Notes: generated by a model from the letters alone, not told the origin. Shown: positions 1 to 9,297, numbered from the stretch's first letter. The stretch is 64,000 nucleotides of DNA from Methylobacterium symbioticum (GCF_902141845.1 NZ_CABFPH010000015.1:16920-80919); one strand, 5' to 3'. Translations and numbers: made by a program.

Positions 1-483
1 AGCCTGGACCGATTGGATAACATCCTCGACGAAAGCCTGGATTTCATCGTCGCTTGCCATGTGATCGAGCATACGCGCGATCCGATCGGAGCGATCCACC
101 AGGCGTGGAAGAAATTGCGGCCCGGTGGAAAGATCGTCCTCGTCATACCGTCGAAACCGCATACGTTCGACCGGAACCGATCCTTGACCACGCTCGATCA
201 TCTGATCGACGATTATCGAGGCGTCCATGTCGATCGGGATCAGGAGCATTACAAGGAATTTTTCTCCAAGGCTGACGGCTTTTCCGATCCCGAAGACGGG
301 GAGGAGGAAAAGTGGTTCCAGGAATGGAAGAAGGGATACTCGATCCACTTCCACACCTGGACCTATGAGACGTTCGGCGCGATGGTCGCGTGGATCGACA
401 AGAACGCCGTTCCTTTCACCGAGATTTGGTCGCACGACGTCCTGCCGGACGGCATCGAGTTCTATTTCACGTTGACGAAATAA
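1..483 (+). CDS. class I SAM-dependent methyltransferase, 5'-truncated
   Basis: The reading frame is open from the first base of the window, so the true start lies upstream. About 160 residues remain. They hold the second half of a Rossmann-fold methyltransferase: DFIVACHVIEH matches the acidic-loop/motif II region of the methyltransferase_11 type, and RPGGKIVLVIPSK is the strand-turn-strand typical of motif III. The SAM-binding glycine loop would lie in the missing part. The acidic C-terminal half (about residues 60-100) is poorly conserved in this family and gives no hint of substrate. Such proteins often sit in sugar or surface-polymer clusters, but no neighbour here supports that. The TAA stop is at 481-483. 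Confidence 0.75.
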   Translation, partial: SLDRLDNILDESLDFIVACHVIEHTRDPIGAIHQAWKKLRPGGKIVLVIPSKPHTFDRNRSLTTLDHLIDDYRGVHVDRDQEHYKEFFSKADGFSDPEDGEEEKWFQEWKKGYSIHFHTWTYETFGAMVAWIDKNAVPFTEIWSHDVLPDGIEFYFTLTK

Positions 484-846
484 GACCCGTCCGCTGCTCT
501 CGGAATCCTCGCGGCGGATACTCCTCCGCGGGGATCCGGCACAGGATTCCGCGGACCGGAAGCCGGCTGAACCGGCGGCTCCGAACGGCCGCTGGGCCGC
601 GGAGCCCAGCCTGTGCCCTCGCGCCAGGACATACACGAAGTTTTGAATGCAATCGCGACTCCCAAGACGAATTTCCGATAGCCGACGCGTCTCGACGAGC
701 GAATACTGACATCGGCACGGAGATGCGCTCACAGGTCGAGAACGCTCCACACTGTCGGACCATGAGAACTGGAGCACAACAACGCCGTCCTCTTTCCTGA
801 TTGCTTCTCCGCCGAACGCGTGTCGAAGAAAGCCTGGGAGGTTGGG
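484..846. other. intergenic region, no gene seen
   Basis: This is a 363-bp gap between the truncated methyltransferase and the secreted protein on the same strand. Several frames are open by GC bias, but none shows family motifs or a good ribosome-binding site. An imperfect inverted repeat around 525-558 (CCGCGG...CCGCGG) may help terminate the upstream gene; it has no T-tract. No promoter could be assigned with confidence. Confidence 0.5.
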
Positions 847-1410
847 ATGACATCGCCGAGAACCGAGATCGGGCGCCCCTCGATCTTCACCATTGTCGCC
901 ACAGGATTGCTGATCAGCGCGCCGGCCACGGCCCTCGCCGGAGAGCTCCCGCCCCAGGGCGAGTATCGCATCACCTATACCGGCGTGAATCCGGCGCCGA
1001 TGAAGCCGGTGATGATCGGGCCGCAGCGCACCGTCTCGACGTCCCTCAGCATCATGACAGCGGTCAATGCCGGCGGCAGCGGCCTCCTGCACGACATGAC
1101 CGGCCGCTGCAACGGCATGGCGACCATCGACAACCAGGCGAAGACGGTGGAGAACCACGGCTTCTGCGACTACGTCGATGCGGATGGCGACCACGTCTTC
1201 GAGAAGTGGGACTATCCCGTCCAGCCTCTCGCCGCGGCCACCCAGGGCACGGGCGAGTGGATCGGCGGGACGGGCAAGTTCACCGGACTCTCCGGGCAGC
1301 TCACCATCAAGACCCGGCGCGTGAACGCGCTCACCGAGGGCGTCGTGCAGTTCATCGGCGAAAAGTCCGGCAGCTACACGATCTCCCGCAAGACCGCCGC
1401 CGGCAACTGA
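847..1410 (+). CDS. secreted hypothetical protein
   Basis: This is a 187-residue protein of unknown function. I chose the ATG at 847 because GGGAGG lies six bases before it; a GTG at 820 in frame would add nine residues. The N-terminus has basic residues, a hydrophobic stretch (FTIVATGLLISAPATALA) and an Ala-x-Ala type cleavage region, so export to the periplasm is likely. The mature part is rich in Gly and Thr with alternating hydrophobic residues (GTGEWIGGTGKFTGLSGQLT), suggesting a small beta-barrel or lipocalin-like fold. Two cysteines (GRCNG and GFCDY) could form a disulfide. It has no apparent operon partner; the next gene is convergent. Confidence 0.7.
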   Translation: MTSPRTEIGRPSIFTIVATGLLISAPATALAGELPPQGEYRITYTGVNPAPMKPVMIGPQRTVSTSLSIMTAVNAGGSGLLHDMTGRCNGMATIDNQAKTVENHGFCDYVDADGDHVFEKWDYPVQPLAAATQGTGEWIGGTGKFTGLSGQLTIKTRRVNALTEGVVQFIGEKSGSYTISRKTAAGN

Positions 1411-1455
1411 GCGGCGTGAACGGCGCGAGGCGGTCACGGCCGCCCCGCGCCCCGG

Positions 1456-2334
1456 TCAGGCGGCGTGCACGCGGCCGAAGAACCGGGCGATCTCGGCGGC
1501 GGCTGCGTCCGGCTTCTCACGGTGCGGGAAATGCCCGGCGCCCGGCATCGGCGCGAGGTCGAGATCCGAGAAGAACGCGGGCAGCCGGTCGGTCCAGGCA
1601 TAGGGGAAGAGCGGGTCGGCCTCCGGCCAGCGGATACAAGCCGGCACCGCGATCGGGTCAGGCGGCGGCGCCTCGCCCTTCAGCATGGCGAGGCGGGCCT
1701 CCTGCTGGCTGAGATACCAGTTGAAGCCGCCCTGCATGATGCCGGGGCGGAGGAACGCATCGACGAACGCCTCCAGCACGTCGTCGAACGCGTGCGGGTT
1801 CGGCCCGGCCCAGTGGCGCAGGAAATGGCCGATATACAGGCGGCAGGCCTGGCGCGACGCGGCCGCCAGCTCGGCCGCGAAGGGCTTCAGGTGGAAGGAC
1901 TGGTACCAGATCTCGGCGAGATGGTCGGGCCGGGCGAGGCGCGGGCCGATGCCGGGATAGGGACAGTCGAAGAAGAACAGGCCGGTGCAGCGCTCCGGGC
2001 TCTGCCGCCCCAGCACCTGCGCCACGTAGGCGCCGACATCATGCGCGACGAAGCCCGCCCGCTCGATCCCGAGGGCATCGAGAAGGGCGGTGACGTCGCC
2101 GGCATGGACCTCCGGGCCGACCCGGTCGCTCGGCCCCGGCTCCCGGTCGGCCGAGAGGCCGAAGCCGCGCAGATCCGGTGCGATGCAGGTGAAGCGGTCG
2201 GCGAGGCGCCGCATCACCGGCTCCCAGGTCAGCCAGAATTCGGGCCAGCCGTGCAGCAGCACCAGCGGCGGCCCCGCGCCGAGGGTGGCGACGTGGAGGT
2301 CGATGCCGTTCAGAGGGATCGTGTCGTGCCGCAT
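1456..2334 (-). CDS. alpha/beta hydrolase, epoxide hydrolase-like
   Basis: This 292-residue protein has the alpha/beta hydrolase fold. HGWPEFW at residues 29-34 is the oxyanion HGxP signature of epoxide hydrolases and haloacetate/haloalkane dehalogenases. The nucleophile position reads AHDVG with Asp99, and the catalytic His is probably His268 in GAGHFPH. An Asp nucleophile favours the epoxide hydrolase/dehalogenase branch over Ser esterases. The two cap-domain tyrosines that would confirm an epoxide hydrolase cannot be assigned by eye, so the substrate is unknown. The gene starts at ATG 2334, 61 bp after the end of the upstream permease gene on the same strand. It may be a read-through partner, but nothing ties it to the transporter. 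Confidence 0.8.
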   Translation of the reverse strand: MRHDTIPLNGIDLHVATLGAGPPLVLLHGWPEFWLTWEPVMRRLADRFTCIAPDLRGFGLSADREPGPSDRVGPEVHAGDVTALLDALGIERAGFVAHDVGAYVAQVLGRQSPERCTGLFFFDCPYPGIGPRLARPDHLAEIWYQSFHLKPFAAELAAASRQACRLYIGHFLRHWAGPNPHAFDDVLEAFVDAFLRPGIMQGGFNWYLSQQEARLAMLKGEAPPPDPIAVPACIRWPEADPLFPYAWTDRLPAFFSDLDLAPMPGAGHFPHREKPDAAAAEIARFFGRVHAA

Positions 2335-2395
2335 GCCGCCTCGCTGCCTGCCGCGCCCGTTCGGGGCGACAAGCTGTGGGGCGGCCGGGCGTTCC

Positions 2396-3493
2396 TCAGG
2401 TGGCCCGCGCCGAGAAGTCGATGCGCGGGTCGATCCAGACGTAGATCAGGTCCGAGAGCAGGTTCACGGCCAGCCCGAGCAGGGAGAAGATGTACAGGGT
2501 CGCGAACACGACCGGGTAGTCGCGGCCGGTGATCGAACGGAAGGAGAGTTCGCCGAGCCCGTCGAGGCTGAAGATCGTCTCGATGAGGAGCGAGCCGGTG
2601 AAGAAGGCCGAGATGAAGGCGCCCGGAAAGCCGGCGATCACGATCAGCATCGCGTTGCGGAAGACGTGGCCGTAGAGCACCCTGGATTCCGAGAGGCCCT
2701 TCATCCGCGCGGTCAGCACGTATTGCTTGCGGATCTCGTCGAGGAAGGAGTTCTTGGTCAGGAGCGTGGAGGTGGCGAAGGCGCCGATCACCAGGGCGGT
2801 GAGCGGCAGCACCATGTGCCAGGCGTAGTCGGTCACCTTGTGCCAGGTGGAGAAGTGCTCCCAGCCCTCGCTGGTCAGCCCGCGCAGCGGGAACCACTGG
2901 AAGAACGAGCCGCCCGCGAACAGGATGATCAGCATCAGCCCGAACATGAAGCCCGGCACCGAGTAGCCGATGATCACCACGAAGGAGGTCCAGCGGTCGA
3001 ACCGCGTCCCGTCGCGCACGGCCTTGCGGATGCCGAGCGGGATCGAGATCGCGTAGGACAGCAGCGTCATCCACAGGCCGAGCGAGATCGATACGGGCAG
3101 GCGCTCGCGGATCAGCTCGATCACGGTCACGTCGCGGAAATAGCTGCGCCCGAAATCGAACCGGGCATAGTCCCAGATCATCTTCAGGAAGCGCTCGTAG
3201 GCCGGCTTGTCGAAGCCGTACTGCTTCTCGAGCTTGGCGATGAAGTCGGGGCTCAGGCCTTGCGCGCCGCGGTACTTCGAGTTCGTCTCGGCGTTCATCG
3301 GCCGGGCCCCGCCGAGATCGCCGGCGCCGCCGGTGACGCGCCCCATCGCGGCGTCGCCCTGGCCCTGGAGCTGGGCGATCACGCGCTCGACGGGACCGCC
3401 GGGGGCGAACTGCACGATCACGAAGGTGATCAGCAGGATGCCGAGCACGGTCGGCACCATCAGGGCGATGCGGCGCAGGATGTAGGCGAGCAT
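2396..3493 (-). CDS. yejB: YejB-like microcin/peptide ABC transporter permease
   Basis: This is a 365-residue inner-membrane permease of the binding-protein-dependent family. It begins MLAYILRRIALMVPTVLG, the typical first membrane helix of DppB/YejB proteins, and carries the long periplasmic insert after TM1 that marks YejB. The EAA loop lies near residue 280 (LTARMKGLSESRVLYGHVFRNAM). The start at 3493 is supported by GGAGA seven bases upstream; the frame continues open into the neighbouring gene, but that extension is a shadow. It is 11 bp downstream of the second binding-protein gene, so co-transcription is likely. The partner permease YejE and ATPase YejF, normally next in such operons, are absent; an alpha/beta hydrolase follows instead. 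Confidence 0.9.
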   Translation of the reverse strand: MLAYILRRIALMVPTVLGILLITFVIVQFAPGGPVERVIAQLQGQGDAAMGRVTGGAGDLGGARPMNAETNSKYRGAQGLSPDFIAKLEKQYGFDKPAYERFLKMIWDYARFDFGRSYFRDVTVIELIRERLPVSISLGLWMTLLSYAISIPLGIRKAVRDGTRFDRWTSFVVIIGYSVPGFMFGLMLIILFAGGSFFQWFPLRGLTSEGWEHFSTWHKVTDYAWHMVLPLTALVIGAFATSTLLTKNSFLDEIRKQYVLTARMKGLSESRVLYGHVFRNAMLIVIAGFPGAFISAFFTGSLLIETIFSLDGLGELSFRSITGRDYPVVFATLYIFSLLGLAVNLLSDLIYVWIDPRIDFSARAT

Positions 3494-3504
3494 GGCGCTG
3501 TCTC

Positions 3505-5406
3505 CTACCCGCCGCTGCGCCGGGCGCGCTCGGCGTCGAACCACCAGATCTCGGGCGCGCCGAGATCGTAGGTCGGCCCCTTGGCCGGGCGGCCGAACAC
3601 GTCCCAGACCGCGAGGCGGTGGCTGCCCGAATACCACATCGGCACCCAGTAGCGGCCGGCCCGCAGCACCCGGTCGAGGGCCCGGCAGGCGGTGCGCAGG
3701 GCATCGCGGGAGGTCGCGTCGGCGACCCGGTCGAGGAGGGCGTCGACCGCCGGGTCGCTGATCCCGGAGAGGTTGGCCGAGCCCTTCACGACCGCCGCGG
3801 CCGAGCCGTAGGACTGGCGCAGCTCCGCCCCGGGCGTCGGCCCGAAGGCGAAGCGGCGGCTCACCACGTCGTAGTCGAAGTCGTTGACCCGGGCCTGGTA
3901 CTGCGACGCGTCCACGTTGCGGATCGCGGCGCGGATGCCGACCAGGCCGAGATTGCGGATGAAGGCCTGGGTGTGCGGCTCCAGGCTCGGGTCGAAATCC
4001 AGGAACTCGATCTCGAAGGGCTTGCCGTCCGGCAGCCTGAGGCCGCTCCCGGCGCGGGTGCAGCCGGCCTCGCGCAGCAGCGCATCGGCCCGGCGCAGCA
4101 GCACCCGGTCCTGGCCCGACCCGTCCGAGACCGGCGGGCTCCAGGGCTCGCCGAACACCTCGGCCGGCAGCCGGTCGCGGAGCGGCTCCAGGAGCGCCAT
4201 CTCGGCCGGGGCGGGCGGCCCCTCGGCCTTCAGGTCCGAGTTCTCGAAGAACGAGGCCGTGCGCGTATAGGCGCCGAACATCAGGTTCTTGTTGGTCCAG
4301 GCGAAGTCGAAGCAAAGGTTCACCGCCTCACGGATCTTCGGGTCGCGGAACTGGGGCCGGCGGGTGTTGAGCCACCAGCCTTGCGTGCCCGAGGGCCGCG
4401 CATCGGGCACGGTGAAGCGCTGCACGCGCCCCTCGGCCACCGCCGGGAAGTCGTAGCCGTTGGCCCAGACCCGCGCGGTGAACTCCTCGCGGAAGGTGTA
4501 GGCCCGGCCCTTGAACGCCTCCATCGCCACGTTGCGATCGCGGAAATACTCGAACCGGACCTCGTCGAAATTGTTGTGCCCCACCGTCACGGGCAGGTCG
4601 GCGGCCCAGTAATCGGGCACCCGCTCGAAGCTGATCGAGCGGCCGGTGTCGACGCGGGCGACGCGGTAGGGCCCGGAGCCGAGCGGCGGCTCCAGGGTCG
4701 AGGCCTCGAAATCGCGCGTCTGCCAGTAGGCGGCGGAGAAGATCGGCAGCTGCGCCACGATGAGCGGCAGGTCGCGGGCGCGGCCCGCCCGGAAACGCAC
4801 GACCAGGGTGTCGTCGCCCTCGGCCACCGCCTCGCTCAGGTCGCGGATCACCTGGGAGATCTCCGGGTGGCCCTTGTCGCGCAGCACCGTGAGGGAGAAG
4901 GCGGCGTCGCGTGCCGTCAGCCGGGTGCCGTCGTGGAAGCGGGCCTGCGGCCGCAGCCGGAAGGTGTAGGTGAGCCCGTCGTCGCTCGCGGCGACCGCGC
5001 GGGCGATCAGGCCGTAGAGCGCGTCCGGCTCGTCGAAGGCCCGCACCATCAGGCTGTCGAAGGTCAGGTTCATGCCGCCCGCCCCATCGCCGCGCAGGAC
5101 ATAAGGGTTGAGCGTGTTGAAGGTGTTGCCCGACTGGTTGCCGAAGGTCTGGCTGATCTGGGTGGAGAAGCGGCCGCCTTTCGGCGCCTCCGGGTTCACG
5201 TAGTCGAAGAACGGGAAATCGGCCGGGTATTTCAGCTCGCCGAAGCTCGACAGGCCGTGGCGCTCCCCCGCAAGCTCCCCGGCGCGCAGGTGCCCCGGCA
5301 GCAGCGCCAGCGCGCCGGCGCCGAGAACGAGGCGGCGGCTCGGGTCCCGCCCACGGGTCGGGCCCGGCCCACGGGTGGGGCTCCGCCCACGGGTGGGGCC
5401 GCTCAA
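3505..5406 (-). CDS. extracellular solute-binding protein, family 5 (peptide type), Tat-like signal
   Basis: This is a 633-residue periplasmic binding protein of the DppA/OppA/YejA type. Matching segments include YVNPEAPKGG, LEPPLGSGPYRV and a C-terminal aromatic-rich end. The only plausible start is TTG at 5406, overlapping the TGA of the upstream gene by four bases (TTGA), so translation is probably coupled. The N-terminus is odd: three 18-bp repeats encode PTRGxx units, followed by a twin-arginine-like signal (SRRLVLGAGALALLPG). The protein is a diverged paralogue of the preceding gene product. With the adjacent permease it should take up peptides or a similar oligomer, but the ligand cannot be read from sequence. 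Confidence 0.88.
   Translation of the reverse strand: MSGPTRGRSPTRGPGPTRGRDPSRRLVLGAGALALLPGHLRAGELAGERHGLSSFGELKYPADFPFFDYVNPEAPKGGRFSTQISQTFGNQSGNTFNTLNPYVLRGDGAGGMNLTFDSLMVRAFDEPDALYGLIARAVAASDDGLTYTFRLRPQARFHDGTRLTARDAAFSLTVLRDKGHPEISQVIRDLSEAVAEGDDTLVVRFRAGRARDLPLIVAQLPIFSAAYWQTRDFEASTLEPPLGSGPYRVARVDTGRSISFERVPDYWAADLPVTVGHNNFDEVRFEYFRDRNVAMEAFKGRAYTFREEFTARVWANGYDFPAVAEGRVQRFTVPDARPSGTQGWWLNTRRPQFRDPKIREAVNLCFDFAWTNKNLMFGAYTRTASFFENSDLKAEGPPAPAEMALLEPLRDRLPAEVFGEPWSPPVSDGSGQDRVLLRRADALLREAGCTRAGSGLRLPDGKPFEIEFLDFDPSLEPHTQAFIRNLGLVGIRAAIRNVDASQYQARVNDFDYDVVSRRFAFGPTPGAELRQSYGSAAAVVKGSANLSGISDPAVDALLDRVADATSRDALRTACRALDRVLRAGRYWVPMWYSGSHRLAVWDVFGRPAKGPTYDLGAPEIWWFDAERARRSGG
5341..5394. 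repeat. 18-bp tandem repeat, three copies, inside a coding sequence
   Basis: Three consecutive 18-bp units (5341-5358, 5359-5376, 5377-5394) share the core GCCCACGGGT. They lie within the first 25 codons of the downstream binding-protein gene. Each unit is six codons, so copy-number change would keep the frame and only lengthen or shorten the segment before the twin-arginine signal. Confidence 0.85.
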
Positions 5407-7292
5407 CGCGGCGCCCCGGTCTTCGCCGCGGCGGCCTGATCGTACCACCAGGTGGTGGGGAAGCCGGGTCCGCCGTAGCGCGGCAGCGTGGCCGGATGGG
5501 CGAAGCGGTTCCAGCGCAGGGTCCGCGTGACGTTCGAGGCCCATTGCGGCACCACGTAGTTGTGGGCCAGCAGCACCCGGTCGAGCGCCCGCGTCGCCGA
5601 GACGAGGCCGGGCCGGTCCTTGGCGAAGACGACCCGCTCGATCAGCGCGTCGATCCCGGGATCCTGGATGCCCGCGACATTGCCCGAGCCCTGCCGGCCG
5701 GCCGCGGCCGAGCCCCAGTAGTCGCGCTGCTCGTTGCCGGGCGAGAGCGATTCCGGCCAGGAATTGATGACGATGTCGAAGTCGAAGGCGCGCTTGCGGT
5801 TCTGGTACTGCGCCTGGTCGATGATCCGGGGCGTCGCCGTGATGCCGATCAGCTTCAGCGAGGCGACGTAGGGCAGGATCACGCGCTCGAAGACGGGCTG
5901 CGATTCGAGGATCTCGACGGCAAGCGGCTGGCCGGTGGCCTTGCTGACCATGCGCCCGTCGCGCAGCTCGTAGCCCGCCTCGCGCAGCAGCCGCACCGCC
6001 TCGCGCAGGTTGGCGCGCACGGCCTCGGCGCTGTCGTTGACGGGGTTCCGGTAGGGCTCGGTGAAGACGGAGGCCGGGATCTTGTCCTTCACGCCCTCGA
6101 GGATCATGCGCTCCTCGCCCTCGGGGAGGCCGGAGGCGGCAAGCTCGGAGCCGTAGAAATACGAGTCGATGCGCTTGTAGAGCCCGTAGAACAGGGCCCG
6201 GTTCATCTCCTCGAAGTTCATGGCGAGGTTGAAGGCCCGCCGCACGCGCTCGTCCTGGAACATCGGCTTGCGCAGGTTGAACACAAAGGCCTGCATGATG
6301 CCGTTGCCGCGGTCGGGGAACTCCTCCTTGATGAGGCGACCGTCCTTCACGGCGGGGAAGTCGTCGTAGGCGGTCGCCCAGTTGCGGGCGACGTTCTCGG
6401 CGCGGAAATCGTAGAGGTCGCCCTTCAGGGCCTCGACCAGCACGGAGGAATCGCGGAAATACTCGTAGCGCACGGTGCCGAAGTTGAAGCGGCCGGCATT
6501 CACCGCGATGTCCTTGCCCCAGTAATCGGCCACGCGCTCGTAGGTGGCGGTGCGCCCGGCCTCGAAACGGGCGAGGCGGTAGGGGCCGGAGCCCAGCGGC
6601 GGCTCCAGCGTGGTCTCGGTGACGGAGCGGGGCTTTCCGGCCGCGTCCTTGCCCGTCCACCAGTGCTTGGGCAGCACGCGCAGCTGTCCGACGATCTGCG
6701 GCAATTCGCGGTTGCCGGCCTCCGAGAAGGTGAAGGTCACCTCGCGCGGGCCGGTGGCCTCGGCCTTGGACACGTTCTGGTAATAGGCCGCGTAGAGCGG
6801 GCTGTTCGCCTTGAAGGCCTCGAACGACCAGACCACGTCCTCGGGCGTGATCGGCTTGCCGTCGTGCCAGCGGGCGCCCTCGCGCAGCCGGTAGGAGACA
6901 GAGCCGAGATCGGGCGCGACGCGGATCGCCTCGGCGAGCAGCCCGTAGGAGGTGAAGGGCTCGTCCTGGGATTCGAGGGTCAGCGTGTCGTAGATCTGCG
7001 CGATGCCGCCCTCGACATCGCCCTTGAGGCCGGCGACCACGACGTTGAAATTGTCGAAGCCCCCCTGCGTCCCCAGGCGGACGAGGCCGCCCTTGGGTGC
7101 GTCCGGGTTGGCGTACTCGAAATGCTTGAAGTCGGCGCCGTATTTCGGTTCGCCCATCAGGGTGACAGCGTGGGCCCACTGGCCGGTCCCGGCTCCGGTG
7201 GCGATGGCCACCGAGGCGGCGGGCTCCTGGGCTGTCGCCGTGGCGCTGAGACCGCCGAGGAGGAGCGCGGCGGCGAGGAGGCGTCCGATCAC
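5403..7292 (-). CDS. extracellular solute-binding protein, family 5 (peptide type)
   Basis: This is a 629-residue periplasmic binding protein of the DppA/OppA/YejA family, first gene of a three-gene transport unit. The GTG start at 7292 gives MIGRLLAAALLLGGLSATATAQ, a standard Sec signal peptide; GGAG lies about a dozen bases upstream. Family segments include FEYANPDAPKGG near the mature N-terminus, LEPPLGSGPYRLARFE, and QAQYQNRKRAFDFDI late in the protein. Its TGA overlaps the TTG start of the next binding-protein gene. Two binding proteins feeding one permease suggests two ligands or ligand sizes, which is inference. Confidence 0.9.
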   Translation of the reverse strand: MIGRLLAAALLLGGLSATATAQEPAASVAIATGAGTGQWAHAVTLMGEPKYGADFKHFEYANPDAPKGGLVRLGTQGGFDNFNVVVAGLKGDVEGGIAQIYDTLTLESQDEPFTSYGLLAEAIRVAPDLGSVSYRLREGARWHDGKPITPEDVVWSFEAFKANSPLYAAYYQNVSKAEATGPREVTFTFSEAGNRELPQIVGQLRVLPKHWWTGKDAAGKPRSVTETTLEPPLGSGPYRLARFEAGRTATYERVADYWGKDIAVNAGRFNFGTVRYEYFRDSSVLVEALKGDLYDFRAENVARNWATAYDDFPAVKDGRLIKEEFPDRGNGIMQAFVFNLRKPMFQDERVRRAFNLAMNFEEMNRALFYGLYKRIDSYFYGSELAASGLPEGEERMILEGVKDKIPASVFTEPYRNPVNDSAEAVRANLREAVRLLREAGYELRDGRMVSKATGQPLAVEILESQPVFERVILPYVASLKLIGITATPRIIDQAQYQNRKRAFDFDIVINSWPESLSPGNEQRDYWGSAAAGRQGSGNVAGIQDPGIDALIERVVFAKDRPGLVSATRALDRVLLAHNYVVPQWASNVTRTLRWNRFAHPATLPRYGGPGFPTTWWYDQAAAAKTGAPR

Positions 7293-7437
7293 GTCTGAGC
7301 AATCTCCGGTTCGTGCATGGCAGCCCGGGGGCCGCCATCCGAGGGGAGGGGGGCCGTGCCGGCCCGCGACCGGGCTACTTAGGACGCCGCGGGCCCCCGC
7401 GCCAAGGTGCAGGGCGTCGCGCCACCGGCCGGACGGC

Positions 7438-8025
7438 TCAGTTCTGCGAGCGGCGGGCGATCTGCTGCCCGACCTCGAGAAGCAGCATATCGACCAGGAG
7501 ACGCAGCTTCGAGGAGCCGACCTGTTCGGCCTCGATGCGCAGGCCGGCACAGTAGCCGACCATCCGCTCCAGCGCCCCTTCCTCGGGGAGCGGCGCCTGC
7601 GCGCAGTAGCGCTGGCCGTCCTCGCGGTGCTCGGTGATGTCGAGCAGGATGCCGTGGGCCCGCAGGGGCTGGCCGGACTCGCCACGGTGCACGCGGCCCC
7701 GGCTCAGGATCCAGCGGATGCCGCGCACCGGGTGCACGACGCGGTACTCGGCGAGGATCATGCCGCCGGCGGCCACCGAGCGCTGCATCTCGCCGGTCAC
7801 CCACTCGACGTCGTCGGGATGGATGGTGGCGATGGCCTCGGGCCGGCGCAGCTCGCGACCCGCGAGGTCGGCGTCGCCCGCCAGGAACTCCGCGCCGCCC
7901 GCATCGTAGATCACGATGCCGGTGGCGAGCCACCAGTCCCAGGTCCCGACCACGCCCGACGCATCGAGCGCGGCCTGCAGCCCCTCGAAGCGGTCCGCGC
8001 CTGCCTTGGTCGTCCGCACCCGCAC
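7438..8025 (-). CDS. PAS-domain protein, putative sensor
   Basis: This 195-residue cytoplasmic protein has one PAS domain (about residues 15-125) of the PAS_3 type: GTWDWWLATG, TIHPDDVEWV, EYRVVHPVRGIRWI and the closing GILLDITEHR are characteristic. No kinase, GGDEF, EAL or DNA-binding domain follows; the C-terminal 65 residues look helical. I chose GTG 8025 because AGGAGGGG lies just upstream; a TTG at 8049 in frame is possible but lacks such a site. In this bacterial group single-PAS proteins often work with separate histidine kinases or as light or redox sensors, but no partner gene lies nearby. Ligand and output are unknown. Confidence 0.75.
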   Translation of the reverse strand: MRVRTTKAGADRFEGLQAALDASGVVGTWDWWLATGIVIYDAGGAEFLAGDADLAGRELRRPEAIATIHPDDVEWVTGEMQRSVAAGGMILAEYRVVHPVRGIRWILSRGRVHRGESGQPLRAHGILLDITEHREDGQRYCAQAPLPEEGALERMVGYCAGLRIEAEQVGSSKLRLLVDMLLLEVGQQIARRSQN

Positions 8026-8311
8026 CGGCGGCCCCTCCTGACACTCCAATCCACCCGATACCTATCGCATCACACCGGAAGATGCACGAGCAGAGCAGGT
8101 ATTCCACCGCACCGGCGGTTCCTGCGCCGCACGCGTCCGGGATCCTGATCCACGGCCCCCGCCGCGGGCGCCAAGCCGGAAGGCCCCTCGGGACGCGCTG
8201 CGGTTCGGCCTGGCCGAACCCGCCGCCCGCCATTGCCGAGGCCGGACGCCCCGGGTAATTTCCGCTCCTGTCCCCGACGCGCCCGGTGTCCAACACCTTC
8301 CCGGATCCTGA

Positions 8312-9061
8312 ATGACCATCTCGAATGACGGCGAGCTCGCCCAGCTCGAGGAGATCGGGCGGATCGTCGCCAATGCGCTCAAGGCCATGGGCGCGGCGAT
8401 CGAGCCGGGGATGACGACGCAGGAGCTGGATCGGATCGGCCGCGACATCCTGGAATCCTCTGGCGCACGGTCCGGTCCCGAGCTCTGCTACGGGTTTCCG
8501 GGCGCGACCTGCATCAGCGTCAACGAGGAGATCGCCCACGGCGTGCCGGGCGAGCGCCGGATCCGCGCGGGCGATCTCGTCAATATCGACGTCTCGGCGG
8601 AGAAGAACGGCATCTTCGCCGATACGGGCGCCTCCTTCGCCGTGCCGCCCGTCTCGAAATCCATCGAACGCCTGTGCCGGGACGGGCGCAGGGCCATGTG
8701 GACCGGCATCCGGCAGGTCGGCGCCAACCGGCCGCTCGGCGGCATCGGACAGGCGATCGGCGAATTCGCGCGGCGCAACCGCTACACGCTGATCCGGAAT
8801 CTCGCGAGCCACGGGGTCGGCCGCTCGCTCCACGAGGAGCCGAAGGAGATCGCCACCTGGCCCGACCGCTCGGAGCGGCGGACGATCAACGAGGGCCTCG
8901 TCTTCACCATCGAACCCTTCCTGTCGATGGGCAGCGAGTTCGCCGAGAGCGGCGACGACGGCTGGACCCTGCTCGGCGATCCGAAGACACCGACCGTCCA
9001 GTACGAGCACACCGTCGTCGCCACGCGCAACGGTGCCCTGGTCGTAACCTTGCCCGGCTGA
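8312..9061 (+). CDS. map: type I methionine aminopeptidase
   Basis: This 249-residue metalloprotease removes the initiator methionine from nascent proteins. All five metal ligands of the M24 family are visible: Asp93 (NIDVS), Asp104 (FADTG), His167 (SHGVG), Glu201 (TIEPF) and Glu232 (QYEHT), plus His76 in IAHGVPG. Length and absence of a long N-terminal extension fit bacterial type I enzymes. It stands alone in its orientation: the PAS gene upstream is divergent, and 236 bp separate it from the next plus-strand gene. Alphaproteobacteria often carry more than one map paralogue, so this may not be the only copy. Confidence 0.92.
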   Translation: MTISNDGELAQLEEIGRIVANALKAMGAAIEPGMTTQELDRIGRDILESSGARSGPELCYGFPGATCISVNEEIAHGVPGERRIRAGDLVNIDVSAEKNGIFADTGASFAVPPVSKSIERLCRDGRRAMWTGIRQVGANRPLGGIGQAIGEFARRNRYTLIRNLASHGVGRSLHEEPKEIATWPDRSERRTINEGLVFTIEPFLSMGSEFAESGDDGWTLLGDPKTPTVQYEHTVVATRNGALVVTLPG

Positions 9062-9297
9062 CAGGGCGCGGGAGGCCGGGCTCGGGCCTGCGGCGTCCAA
9101 GTCCTGTCCGGGACGGCGGCCCCGCGGCCATCCGGCCGCGCGCGATTGCGGCAAGGCGCGCCCGCTGCTAGAGCCCCGGCCGATCACGTCGCCGCAGGCC
9201 CGGCCCGGGCCTGTCGTCGCGGCGCTCCCCGCGAACCGGTCCCCTCTCCGGCGGAGGGCTTCGCGAGCGGCCTTCCGCCCCGGGATTTTCGCGCCCC

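Noticed and set aside
3494..4315. Upstream extension of the permease frame
   Set aside because: The segment is an out-of-frame shadow of the binding-protein gene; the permease has a clear start and ribosome-binding site at 3493.
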